This document shows positions 1-5,014 of a stretch of 6,732 nt of DNA, in pieces. The position numbers and the translations under genes were made by a program. Numbering within the stretch: position 1 is the first letter of the stretch; every line of letters begins with the position of its first letter. This DNA comes from Nostoc cf. edaphicum LEGE 07299. Its GTDB lineage: Bacteria; Cyanobacteriota; Cyanobacteriia; Cyanobacteriales; Nostocaceae. The notes under the pieces are model-generated. The model searched no databases and was not told the origin of the DNA. It worked only from the letters and a program-made list of their open reading frames with translations. The stretch is from NCBI RefSeq assembly GCF_015207245.1, contig NZ_JADEXF010000184.1:1-6732 (forward strand). The letters run 5' to 3'.

Positions 1-37
1 ACTCTGTACTAAGATTTAGGATTGTAGGGGTTAAATA

Positions 38-997
38 ATGCGGATTGCTCAAGACATAACAGAACTAATTGGACGAACTCCTTTAGTTCAACTGAACAAG
101 ATTCCTCAAGCTGAGGGAGTAGTTGCAAGAATAGTTGTTAAATTAGAAGGTATGAACCCAGCGGCTTCGGTGAAAGACCGCATTGGGTTAAGTATGGTAC
201 TCTCGGCGGAAGCCGCTGGCTCAATTTCCCCAGGAAAGACCATTTTAGTTGAGCCTACTTCCGGTAATACAGGTATTGCTCTAGCAATGGTAGCAGCAGC
301 GCGTGGCTACCGTTTGATTTTGACCATGCCAGAGACAATGAGCCAAGAACGGCGCGCTATGCTTAGAGCTTATGGTGCGTCTTTGGAGTTGACACCAGGA
401 ACTGAGGGTATGCGGGGAGCAATTCGCAAAGCTGAAGAAATTGTGGCTAATACTCCCAATGCTTTTATGCTGCAACAGTTCCGCAACCCTGCGAATCCCA
501 AAGTTCACCAGGAAACCACCGCTGAAGAAATTTGGACAGATACAGAGGGGGAAGTAGATATCGTCATTGCTGGGGTAGGTACTGGTGGGACGATTACTGG
601 GATTGCAGAAGTACTCAAACAGCGCAAACCGACTTTTAAAGCGATCGCAGTTGAACCCAGCAATAGCCCAGTCCTCTCTGGTGGTGAAGCCGGGCCACAT
701 AAAATTCAAGGTATTGGCGCCGGATTTATCCCCGATGTTCTCCGCTTAGAATTGGTTGATGAAGTAATTAGAGTCAGCGATGAACAAGCGATCGCATTCG
801 GGCGACGTTTGGCAAAAGAAGAAGGCTTATTGTCTGGGATATCCTCTGGTGCAGCTTTGTGTGCCGCAATTCAAGTCGGTAAACGTCCAGAAAATGCCGG
901 ACGTTTAATCGTGATGATTCAGCCTTCCTTTGGCGAACGTTACCTCAGCACACCCATGTTTCAAGATTTGTCTTTAGAAACTGCTGGCGTGCGTTAA
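38..997 (+). CDS. cysK: Cysteine synthase A (O-acetylserine sulfhydrylase), PLP-dependent
   Basis: A 319-residue cytosolic enzyme expected to make L-cysteine from O-acetyl-L-serine and sulfide, the last step of sulfur assimilation. The fold-type II PLP signatures are all present: SVKDRIG with Lys46 as the Schiff-base lysine, TSGNTG at 74-79 (Asn77 contacts the cofactor), the phosphate-binding loop GVGTGGT at 179-185, and the SGISSGAA segment at 266-273. The C-terminal GERYLST motif (299-305) is typical of CysK. Length matches the family (about 310-325). The start at 38 is supported by AGGGG at 26-30, seven bases upstream. Two perfect HIP1 octamers lie inside the gene (641, 788), so it looks native. 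No sulfur-pathway neighbour is visible. CysM or cystathionine beta-synthase-like paralogues share these motifs, so the exact sulfur donor is inferred from family resemblance. Confidence 0.95.
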   Translation: MRIAQDITELIGRTPLVQLNKIPQAEGVVARIVVKLEGMNPAASVKDRIGLSMVLSAEAAGSISPGKTILVEPTSGNTGIALAMVAAARGYRLILTMPETMSQERRAMLRAYGASLELTPGTEGMRGAIRKAEEIVANTPNAFMLQQFRNPANPKVHQETTAEEIWTDTEGEVDIVIAGVGTGGTITGIAEVLKQRKPTFKAIAVEPSNSPVLSGGEAGPHKIQGIGAGFIPDVLRLELVDEVIRVSDEQAIAFGRRLAKEEGLLSGISSGAALCAAIQVGKRPENAGRLIVMIQPSFGERYLSTPMFQDLSLETAGVR

Positions 998-1000
998 AAA

Positions 1001-1035
1001 GACAGGGGGACAAGAGAGTAATCAACCTCCCTGTC
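1001..1035 (+). terminator. Hairpin just after cysK, possible terminator
   Basis: GACAGGGGG (1001-1009) pairs with CCTCCCTGTC-side bases 1027-1035: nine pairs including one G:U, with a 17-nt loop. It starts three bases after the cysK stop codon. No proper T-tract follows (TTCTGATTTGG), so termination is plausible from position but not proven. It may equally be a dispersed intergenic repeat. Confidence 0.45.
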
Positions 1036-1083
1036 CTTCTGATTTGGCTCTTAGATAAATTAAGGCAACTTACCTTTTAAAGT

Positions 1084-1091
1084 GCGATCGC
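1084..1091. repeat. HIP1 octameric palindrome in the intergenic region
   Basis: A perfect GCGATCGC. Other perfect copies in the window are at 641, 788, 5961 and 6294, all in the chromosomal parts. HIP1 is strongly over-represented in many cyanobacterial genomes, which supports the host assignment. None is seen inside the IS element at about 3211-4960. Confidence 0.8.
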
Positions 1092-1122
1092 ATCCCATAT
1101 TACATTATTAGTGCTTCTAACT

Positions 1123-1190
1123 CTTTGGCACTCCCACGGCTGCGTAAATATTGCTACGCTCATTCTCCCTAAAAGCCGTGGGATTCTTAT
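1123..1190 (-). mobile_element. Solitary IS200/IS605-type right-end hairpin (remnant)
   Basis: CCCACGGCT (1133-1141) is the exact inverted complement of AGCCGTGGG (1174-1182). A second stem nests inside: GCGTA (1142-1146) with TACGC (1155-1159). Read on the minus strand, the order is GAATCCCACGGCTTTTAG, a loop, then AGCCGTGGGAGTGCCAA. This is the layout of the final hairpin and AGTG-(T/C)CAA tail at the right end of cyanobacterial IS200/IS605 elements. The equivalent tail of the complete element in this window is TAGCGGTGAGAGTTGTCAC. No tnpA or tnpB coding sequence adjoins it, so it is read as a decayed or solo end. The loop is longer than the simple tetraloop-like loops I recall for such ends. 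Family attribution is from memory of typical ends, not a search. Confidence 0.5.
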
Positions 1191-1259
1191 GCGGAATTTG
1201 CTTATGTCAGGTTGCCCCTATTACAGGTCTTACAATTCATGCCTACCCAATTATAGATA

Positions 1260-1378
1260 TATAGGACTCCTATTTGAAAGACTCAGTACGGATCTATACC
1301 TTCTTTCCTGTTCCCTATTCCCTATTCCCTGTTCTCTGCCCACGCAAGTAAATTCAGGAATCAAACCGGATTCCTATA
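1260..1378. mobile_element. MITE-like element with 18-bp imperfect terminal inverted repeats
   Basis: The left end TATAGGACTCCTATTTGA (1260-1277) matches the reverse complement of the right end, TATAGGAATCCGGTTTGA (from 1361-1378), at 15 of 18 positions. The outermost seven bases are identical. The unit is 119 bp and has no coding capacity. If the terminal TA dinucleotides at 1260-1261 and 1377-1378 are target duplications, the ends would be TAGGA...TCCTA, which would suit an IS630/Tc1-type transposase. That family link is inference. The interior carries a degenerate heptamer array (1304-1338). Confidence 0.5.
1304..1338. repeat. Degenerate heptanucleotide tandem repeat (STRR-like), five units
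   Basis: Five consecutive heptamers: TTTCCTG, TTCCCTA, TTCCCTA, TTCCCTG, TTCTCTG. Seven-base tandem arrays between genes (STRR) are characteristic of heterocystous cyanobacteria. This array lies inside the MITE-like element, so it may travel with it or have expanded later. Confidence 0.7.
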
Positions 1379-1691
1379 GTGCTTCTGGGTTGAGTGCAAT
1401 ACAGACCTAAAAAGCAGTCCCTACCCTGACAAAAAGATTTATTTTCTCGAAACTCTTGCTGTCTCGGTGGGTAAAGATTAACATATCTGTGAGCAGAAGC
1501 AATATCTCGTTAAATCAACCCTAACAACGGTGCAAGCCTTGGGCTGTCTATTTTGAATCTTGTTTAGCACCAGTTAAACTTATCTGCATATAGTGACTTA
1601 AGACCATTACCTGCTAGGTTATAAATCAGCACAGATTATACTATAGAAAATTTAGTCAAAAATTTTTTCAGCTTTAAAATCAGAGGTATCA
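1379..1691 (+). other. Non-coding leader upstream of the NYN gene; no gene seen
   Basis: About 310 bp without a credible coding sequence, RNA gene or strong hairpin. The last 90 bases are AT-rich and probably hold the promoter of the gene at 1692. TATACT at 1637-1642 is a possible -10 hexamer, but no good -35 lies at the right distance. The ten bases TAGTGCTTCT occur at 1109-1118 and again at 1377-1386, just outside the two repeat elements. Confidence 0.4.
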
Positions 1692-2387
1692 ATGATTATA
1701 ACTAATTTTAGCAAACAAAGAAATGAATTTAAGGAATCTAAAGTCCTCAAAGCGAAACCACATTGGCAAGGGCAAAATTTGAGCGATACTGCTGTCAAAG
1801 GTAAAGATACCAAGATGCGAGATCCTGCACCTGATAGTTCGATTTTGAATAACTTAAATCGTGGTCGAGTTGCTATTTTTATTGATGGCTTAAGCCTGTT
1901 TCATACAGCCTTACAACTCGGCATAGAAATTGACTACGTTAAATTGCTTTGTCATTTAACCAGCGGTTCCAGACTATTGCGTGCTTTTTTCTATACTGGG
2001 GTTGATATCAGTAATGAAAAGCAACAGGGTTTTCTCTTGTGGATGCGTCGCAATGGCTATCGCGTAGTGGCAAAGGAACTCGTTGTACCAGCAGAGAATT
2101 TCAAAAAATCAAATCTGAACGTAGAAATTGCTGTAGATATGATAACTTTAGCTCCTTATTATGATACAGCGGTTTTAGTCAGTGGCGATGGAGATTTAGC
2201 TTATGCTGTGAACGCTGTCAGCAGAATGGGGGTTCGGGTGGAAGTAGTTAGTCTGCAAACTACGACTAGTGAAAGTTTGATTGATGTTGCTGACTGCTTC
2301 ATTGATCTCGATAGTATTAAAACACACATTCAAAAAGATTCTAATCTTGGCTATAGTTATCGCACGTCGTCAAATTCAAACCTCTAA
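1692..2387 (+). CDS. LabA-like NYN-domain protein (DUF88 family)
   Basis: A 231-residue soluble protein with a NYN (PIN-like ribonuclease fold) domain from about 58 to 208. Visible motifs are VAIFIDGLSLF (60-70, Asp65), the acidic NVEIAVDM stretch (143-150, Glu145 and Asp149) and LVSGDGDLAYAV (162-173, Asp166 and Asp168). These acidic residues are where NYN proteins are expected to hold a metal ion for RNA cleavage. Family knowledge: LabA of Synechococcus elongatus damps circadian gene expression, but its biochemical activity is unsettled, so a nuclease role here is inference. The common FIDG-x-N pattern reads FIDG-L-S, replacing the usual Asn by Ser. Residues 1-50 are polar, basic and probably disordered. 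AGAGG at 1682-1686 supports this start; the in-frame ATG at 1815 lacks as good a site. No membrane segment is visible. Confidence 0.85.
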   Translation: MIITNFSKQRNEFKESKVLKAKPHWQGQNLSDTAVKGKDTKMRDPAPDSSILNNLNRGRVAIFIDGLSLFHTALQLGIEIDYVKLLCHLTSGSRLLRAFFYTGVDISNEKQQGFLLWMRRNGYRVVAKELVVPAENFKKSNLNVEIAVDMITLAPYYDTAVLVSGDGDLAYAVNAVSRMGVRVEVVSLQTTTSESLIDVADCFIDLDSIKTHIQKDSNLGYSYRTSSNSNL

Positions 2388-2398
2388 TTAAAAAGAGG
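2381..2398 (+). terminator. Small hairpin across the NYN stop codon
   Basis: CCTCT (2381-2385) pairs with AGAGG (2394-2398) around an eight-base A/T loop that contains the TAA stop (2385-2387). Five base pairs is weak. It may act with the larger hairpin immediately downstream. Confidence 0.25.
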
Positions 2399-2407
2399 CG
2401 GAGAGTG

Positions 2408-2447
2408 GGAGACATGGGGACGCGATGAAAGATATCCCCGTGTCTCC
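2408..2447 (+). terminator. Thirteen-pair hairpin between NYN gene and response regulator
   Basis: GGAGACATGGGGA (2408-2420) pairs with TCCCCGTGTCTCC (2435-2447) with one T:G wobble and a 14-nt loop. No T-run follows, so it may be a factor-dependent terminator, an mRNA-stabilising structure or a dispersed repeat. The octamer CCGTGTCT is tandemly duplicated at 2438-2445 and 2446-2453, half inside the stem. It suggests the regulator gene is not simply co-transcribed with the NYN gene. Confidence 0.45.
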
Positions 2448-2488
2448 GTGTCTTTGCTCTGCCAATTTTGCTCGACCCTATATTTCAG

Positions 2489-3199
2489 ATGGATATTTTA
2501 ATAGTTGAAGATGAACCAGAAATTGCTCGTTTAATCGAACTCTCTTTAGAAAAAGAAGGATTTTTTTGTCGCACTAGCCGCGATGGACTAAATGCTTTGC
2601 GGATGTTTCAAGAGCAACCACCGGATTTAATCATTCTAGATTTAATGATTCCTGGTTTGGATGGATTGGAAGTTTGTGCCCGAATTCGCCAGAAACCAGG
2701 TACAAAAGATCCTTACATTTTAATGCTCACGGCTAAGGGTGAAGAAATCGATCGCGTCATTGGTCTATCTACTGGTGCTGATGATTATATGGTCAAACCC
2801 TTTAGCCCCAGAGAGTTGGTAGCTAGGGTGCGGGCACTATTACGGCGTAGCCTCCGCCAAGGGGGACAACATCAAGTCAATCGTACCCAACACTTTATTG
2901 TCGATGTAGACCAGCGCACTGCCAGTCGCCAGATAAATTCTCAAGATGTTGAAATTTTGGACTTAACTACCCTAGAATTTAACTTGCTAACCACCTTTGT
3001 CAGTAATCCTGGTCGAGTTTGGAACCGCACCCAACTAATTGATAAACTTTGGGGAGATAATTTTTTTGGCGATGAACGAGTTGTAGATACTCATGTAGCT
3101 CGGTTGCGAAAAAAGATTGAACCCGATCCGGCAAATCCAACTTTTATTAAAACTGTTGTTGGGGTGGGCTATAAATTTGAAGATCCTCTGGTAGCGTAA
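2489..3199 (+). CDS. OmpR/PhoB-type two-component response regulator
   Basis: A 236-residue cytosolic DNA-binding regulator. The receiver domain (about 1-120) shows the acidic pocket VEDE (6-9), phospho-acceptor Asp51 in LDLMIPG, Thr81 in LMLTAKG and Lys103 in MVKPF. The C-terminal winged helix (about 133-232) shows DLTTLEFNLL (158-167), the recognition helix around RVVDTHVARLRKKI (197-210) and the wing ending GVGYKF (225-230). The ATG at 2489 gives the standard MDILIVEDE start. An upstream TTG at 2468 would add seven residues that do not look like a receiver domain. No good Shine-Dalgarno sequence is visible. The histidine kinase at 5015 on the same strand is its probable partner, now separated by an IS element. 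The family is certain; the target genes and a specific name cannot be given. Confidence 0.93.
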   Translation: MDILIVEDEPEIARLIELSLEKEGFFCRTSRDGLNALRMFQEQPPDLIILDLMIPGLDGLEVCARIRQKPGTKDPYILMLTAKGEEIDRVIGLSTGADDYMVKPFSPRELVARVRALLRRSLRQGGQHQVNRTQHFIVDVDQRTASRQINSQDVEILDLTTLEFNLLTTFVSNPGRVWNRTQLIDKLWGDNFFGDERVVDTHVARLRKKIEPDPANPTFIKTVVGVGYKFEDPLVA

Positions 3200-3345
3200 A
3201 TGTTATGAAGGTGACAACTCTCACCGCTAACTGCAAGCAGTGTAGCGGGAGCATCTCAGATTTACATAAGAGACTTGCTGCTTCACGGGCTGACTAACGT
3301 CTAAGCCTCCACAGCCAGGAATCGGTAGTCCAACCGACCCACGCT
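3195..3345 (-). ncRNA. Predicted TnpB guide RNA (reRNA/omegaRNA) overlapping the tnpB 3' end
   Basis: In IS200/IS605 elements the TnpB guide RNA is made from the 3' end of tnpB and the right end of the element, with the guide copied from flanking DNA. Here a 9-bp stem with one bulged base (3220-3229 with 3243-3251) overlaps the tnpB stop codon and precedes the putative element end at 3211. The first 16 bases beyond it on the minus strand, CTTCATAACATTTACG (3210 to 3195), would be the guide and include the complement of the response regulator's TAA stop. The 5' limit of about 3345 is only an estimate. Location is from family rules; no transcript evidence is available. Confidence 0.55.
3220..3251 (-). 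repeat. Right-end hairpin of the IS element
   Basis: Stem CTC-CCGCTA (3220-3229, A3223 bulged) with TAGCGG-GAG (3243-3251). The loop contains a small CTGC/GCAG palindrome at 3231-3240. TnpA of this family binds such subterminal hairpins when it cuts single-stranded ends. The 3227-3229 bases also serve as the tnpB TAG stop. Confidence 0.65.
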
Positions 3346-4486
3346 TTAAAAGATTCAACGCACTGTTCCAATCGCGGTCAATGACCAATCCACAAGAACA
3401 ACTATGAACACGGACGGACAAAGTTTTCTCGACCCTCTCACCACAACTCGAACAATTGATGCTAGTCCCTCTGGGGTCAACTCCTGTTGTATGTTTGCCG
3501 CGTCTTACCGCTACTGCTTCCATAATCTGGAGGAATGCACCCCACGCAACATCTAGTATTGATTTACCCAATCGTGTCCTAGCTAAACCTCTAATGTTCA
3601 AGTTTTCAAAAACAATTAAGTCATAGGAATTGACCAACCAATGAGCAACTTGATAATGAAACTCTTTCCTTTGTCTTGCAACGTGCAAATGAGTAAGTGC
3701 AACCTTATTAGCCTGTTTGCAATAGTTCTTAGACCCTTTAACTTTACGTGCAAGCTTGCGCTGCTGACGCGCTAATGTTGACTGCGCCTTGCGGTAATAT
3801 TGCGGCACTTCAATACTTTGCCCTTCAGCAGTAGTTAAAAACTTTTCCAGACCAACATCTATGCCAGTAGCAGTTTTGATTTCATCAATCGGCAGCAATT
3901 CAGGTACAGTTTTATCTTCAAGAGAAAAACTGACATACCAACCATCAGCCTTATTTAAAATTGTTGCCTGTTTAATCTCAAACCCATCTGGAATTGGGCG
4001 ATGTAATATGACTTCAATCTCACCAATCTTGGATAGTTTGAGGATATTACCTGTTAGGTGTGCGCCTGCTTTGAGTGAGTTGACACGTGGGAAGGTAAAC
4101 GAAGATATATCACCACGCTTTTTAAATCGTGGTTTCCCCCCTCTCTTGCCTTTCTTGTCAGGTATTAGCCATCGTTTCCACGCCTTGTCTAACCTCATCA
4201 GGTTTTGTTGTTGGCAGTCGGCGTAGATGTTTTTGTAGTCGGCGAATAGCTCTTTCGTTTGTTTGAGGTTTGACGCTTGTGTGTAGTAATCAGGCTTATC
4301 TGGTATTTCACCAATTGGCTCAGAAACTAAGCTGCATCGGTCAATCTGCGACCTTGTACGCCTTAGCCAGTCCAATCTCTCGCCTAGTGCGTAGTTCCAA
4401 TGACGACGCAGCAACTCGCCCCAAGTCTCAAGAATGACAACTTGTTCGGGAGTAGGGTTGAGTTTGAACTGATAAGTTAGTAGCAT
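3227..4486 (-). CDS. tnpB: TnpB RNA-guided endonuclease (OrfB, RuvC-like with zinc ribbon)
   Basis: About 419 residues, the normal TnpB length, starting at MLLTYQFKLNPTPEQ. A longer frame reaching 4558 would overlap tnpA and adds 24 residues unlike the family. Numbering from the chosen start, the N-terminal OrfB helix-turn-helix region (1-130) is followed by the RuvC-like nuclease: Asp210 in TGIDVGLEKF, Glu294 in IVFENLNIRGL, and Asp372 in the DRDWNSALNL motif. The zinc ribbon uses Cys345 and Cys348 (CSSCG) and Cys363 and Cys365 (CSCG), the second pair being C-x-C rather than the more usual C-x2-C. Family knowledge: TnpB is a guide-RNA-directed DNA nuclease, ancestral to Cas12, that helps the element persist at its donor site. 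All three acidic residues are kept, so activity is plausible. The last 45 or so codons overlap the predicted guide RNA. Confidence 0.93.
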   Translation of the reverse strand: MLLTYQFKLNPTPEQVVILETWGELLRRHWNYALGERLDWLRRTRSQIDRCSLVSEPIGEIPDKPDYYTQASNLKQTKELFADYKNIYADCQQQNLMRLDKAWKRWLIPDKKGKRGGKPRFKKRGDISSFTFPRVNSLKAGAHLTGNILKLSKIGEIEVILHRPIPDGFEIKQATILNKADGWYVSFSLEDKTVPELLPIDEIKTATGIDVGLEKFLTTAEGQSIEVPQYYRKAQSTLARQQRKLARKVKGSKNYCKQANKVALTHLHVARQRKEFHYQVAHWLVNSYDLIVFENLNIRGLARTRLGKSILDVAWGAFLQIMEAVAVRRGKHTTGVDPRGTSINCSSCGERVEKTLSVRVHSCSCGLVIDRDWNSALNLLKRGSVGLPIPGCGGLDVSQPVKQQVSYVNLRCSRYTACS

Positions 4487-4510
4487 ATAGTCATAATACC
4501 ATTTGGTGGC

Positions 4511-4918
4511 ATGACTTACAATATAGGACACAGAGCAGTTTATAGCCTTAATATTCATTTAGTGCTTGTCACCAAGTACCGGAGAAAAGTAATTAACCAA
4601 GTTATGCTCAATCGTCTACAAGAAATATTTGAAGGCACTTGCGCTAAGTGGAGAAGCGAAGTTACAGAATACAACGCAGAGTCAGACCATGTTCACTTGG
4701 TTATTAGTTACCCCCCGGATGTAGAAATAAGTAAACTCGTGAACAACCTCAAAACAGTATCCAGTCGTTTAATTCGCAAGGAGTTTAATGAACACGTTAA
4801 TCAGTTCTACAGCAAACCAGTATTTTGGACGGGTGCGTATTTTGTTGCCTCGTGTGGAGGCGTTACCCTTGAACAACTTAAATCTTATGTTGAGAAACAA
4901 AGTAGCCCTGATTGCTGA
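4511..4918 (+). CDS. tnpA: TnpA Y1 (HUH) transposase of the IS200/IS605 family
   Basis: A 135-residue single-domain transposase that cuts and rejoins single-stranded element ends, working as a dimer. The HUH motif is HVHLVI with His60 and His62. The catalytic tyrosine is Tyr126 in LKSYVEKQ near the C-terminus. The N-terminal AVYSLNIHLVLVTKYRRKV block is typical of the family. Length is usual (about 130-155). GGTGG at 4505-4509 sits immediately before the ATG, so it is a poorly spaced Shine-Dalgarno sequence. Only 24 bases separate this start from the divergent tnpB start, so each promoter probably lies inside the other gene. The TGA stop is built into the left-end hairpin. Catalytic residues are intact. 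It reads toward the histidine kinase and could supply read-through transcription. Confidence 0.93.
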   Translation: MTYNIGHRAVYSLNIHLVLVTKYRRKVINQVMLNRLQEIFEGTCAKWRSEVTEYNAESDHVHLVISYPPDVEISKLVNNLKTVSSRLIRKEFNEHVNQFYSKPVFWTGAYFVASCGGVTLEQLKSYVEKQSSPDC

Positions 4919-4949
4919 TTTCGGGGGGATTGACCCCCACTCAATCAGC
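4914..4949. repeat. Left-end hairpin of the IS element, two-tier stem
   Basis: GCTGATT (4914-4920) pairs with AATCAGC (4943-4949). An inner stem GGGGG (within 4923-4928) pairs with CCCCC (4934-4938) around an ATTGA loop. Its position beside the tnpA 3' end, opposite the right-end hairpin, fits the IS605 left end. The tnpA stop codon lies in the outer stem. Because it follows a gene it could also weaken read-through toward the kinase, although there is no T-tract. Confidence 0.6.
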
Positions 4950-4966
4950 CCTCCTATCCCCCGTCA

Positions 4967-4993
4967 CCGCCAATCGGAGTACCGATGTGGCGG
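4967..4993 (+). promoter_or_regulatory. Second hairpin and GGAGTACC direct repeat in the kinase leader
   Basis: CCGCC-A-ATCGG (4967-4977) pairs with CCGAT-GT-GGCGG (4982-4993): ten pairs with a small internal loop and an AGTA apical loop. GGAGTACC occurs at 4976-4983 and again at 4993-5000, 17 bases apart. It may belong to the original regulator-kinase intergenic region, the IS left flank or a dispersed repeat. Function is unknown. Confidence 0.4.
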
Positions 4994-5002
4994 GAGTACC
5001 CC

Positions 5003-5007
5003 GGAGG
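5003..5007 (+). promoter_or_regulatory. Shine-Dalgarno sequence that fixes the histidine kinase start
   Basis: GGAGG lies seven bases before the ATG at 5015. A further in-frame ATG at 4985 is buried in the hairpin at 4967-4993 and has no comparable site, so 5015 is preferred. Confidence 0.75.
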
Positions 5008-5014
5008 AATTGCG

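Larger units (their letters stand above)
3211..4963. mobile_element. IS200/IS605-family insertion sequence, IS605 organisation (divergent tnpA/tnpB)
   Basis: The element has a Y1 tyrosine transposase gene (tnpA, +), a divergent tnpB (-), a right-end hairpin beside the 3' end of tnpB, and a left-end hairpin beside the 3' end of tnpA. Members of this family lack terminal inverted repeats and make no target duplication. They move as single strands and insert next to a short target motif that tnpB-derived RNPs also recognise. The right boundary is placed at 3211 because the minus strand ends the hairpin with AGTTGTCAC, matching the usual (T/C)CAA/TCAC-type tail. The left boundary is not resolved and lies somewhere in about 4950-4985. 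Both proteins keep their catalytic residues, so the copy looks recent and potentially mobile. It lies between the response regulator and histidine kinase genes. Confidence 0.85.

Noticed and set aside
281..709. Minus-strand frame of 142 codons inside cysK
   Set aside because: Antisense to conserved cysK coding sequence, with Cys/His/Phe-rich text and no domain.
1144..1157. GTA-N8-TAC match to the NtcA consensus
   Set aside because: The two half-sites are simply the arms of the GCGTA/TACGC inner stem of the solo IS end. It is more than 500 bp from the next start and has no promoter element at the right distance.
1304..1338. CRISPR-like array
   Set aside because: Units are seven bases with no spacers; this is a simple tandem repeat.
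1111..1410. Open frame of 99 codons on the plus strand between cysK and the NYN gene
   Set aside because: It runs across the solo IS end, the MITE-like element and the heptamer array, has low-complexity Leu/Cys/Ser-rich text with no domain, and has no ribosome site.
3861..4226. Plus-strand frame of 121 codons inside tnpB
   Set aside because: Antisense shadow of a well-conserved tnpB; no recognisable domain.
4487..4558. Longer tnpB start adding 24 residues
   Set aside because: It would overlap the tnpA start by 48 bases, and the added residues do not resemble the conserved TnpB N-terminus, which begins at MLLTYQFKLNPTPEQ.
4934..4967. Possible G-quadruplex on the minus strand upstream of the kinase
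   Set aside because: There are runs of G, but only three adequate tracts before a C-run, with uneven loops; the hairpin explanation is simpler.
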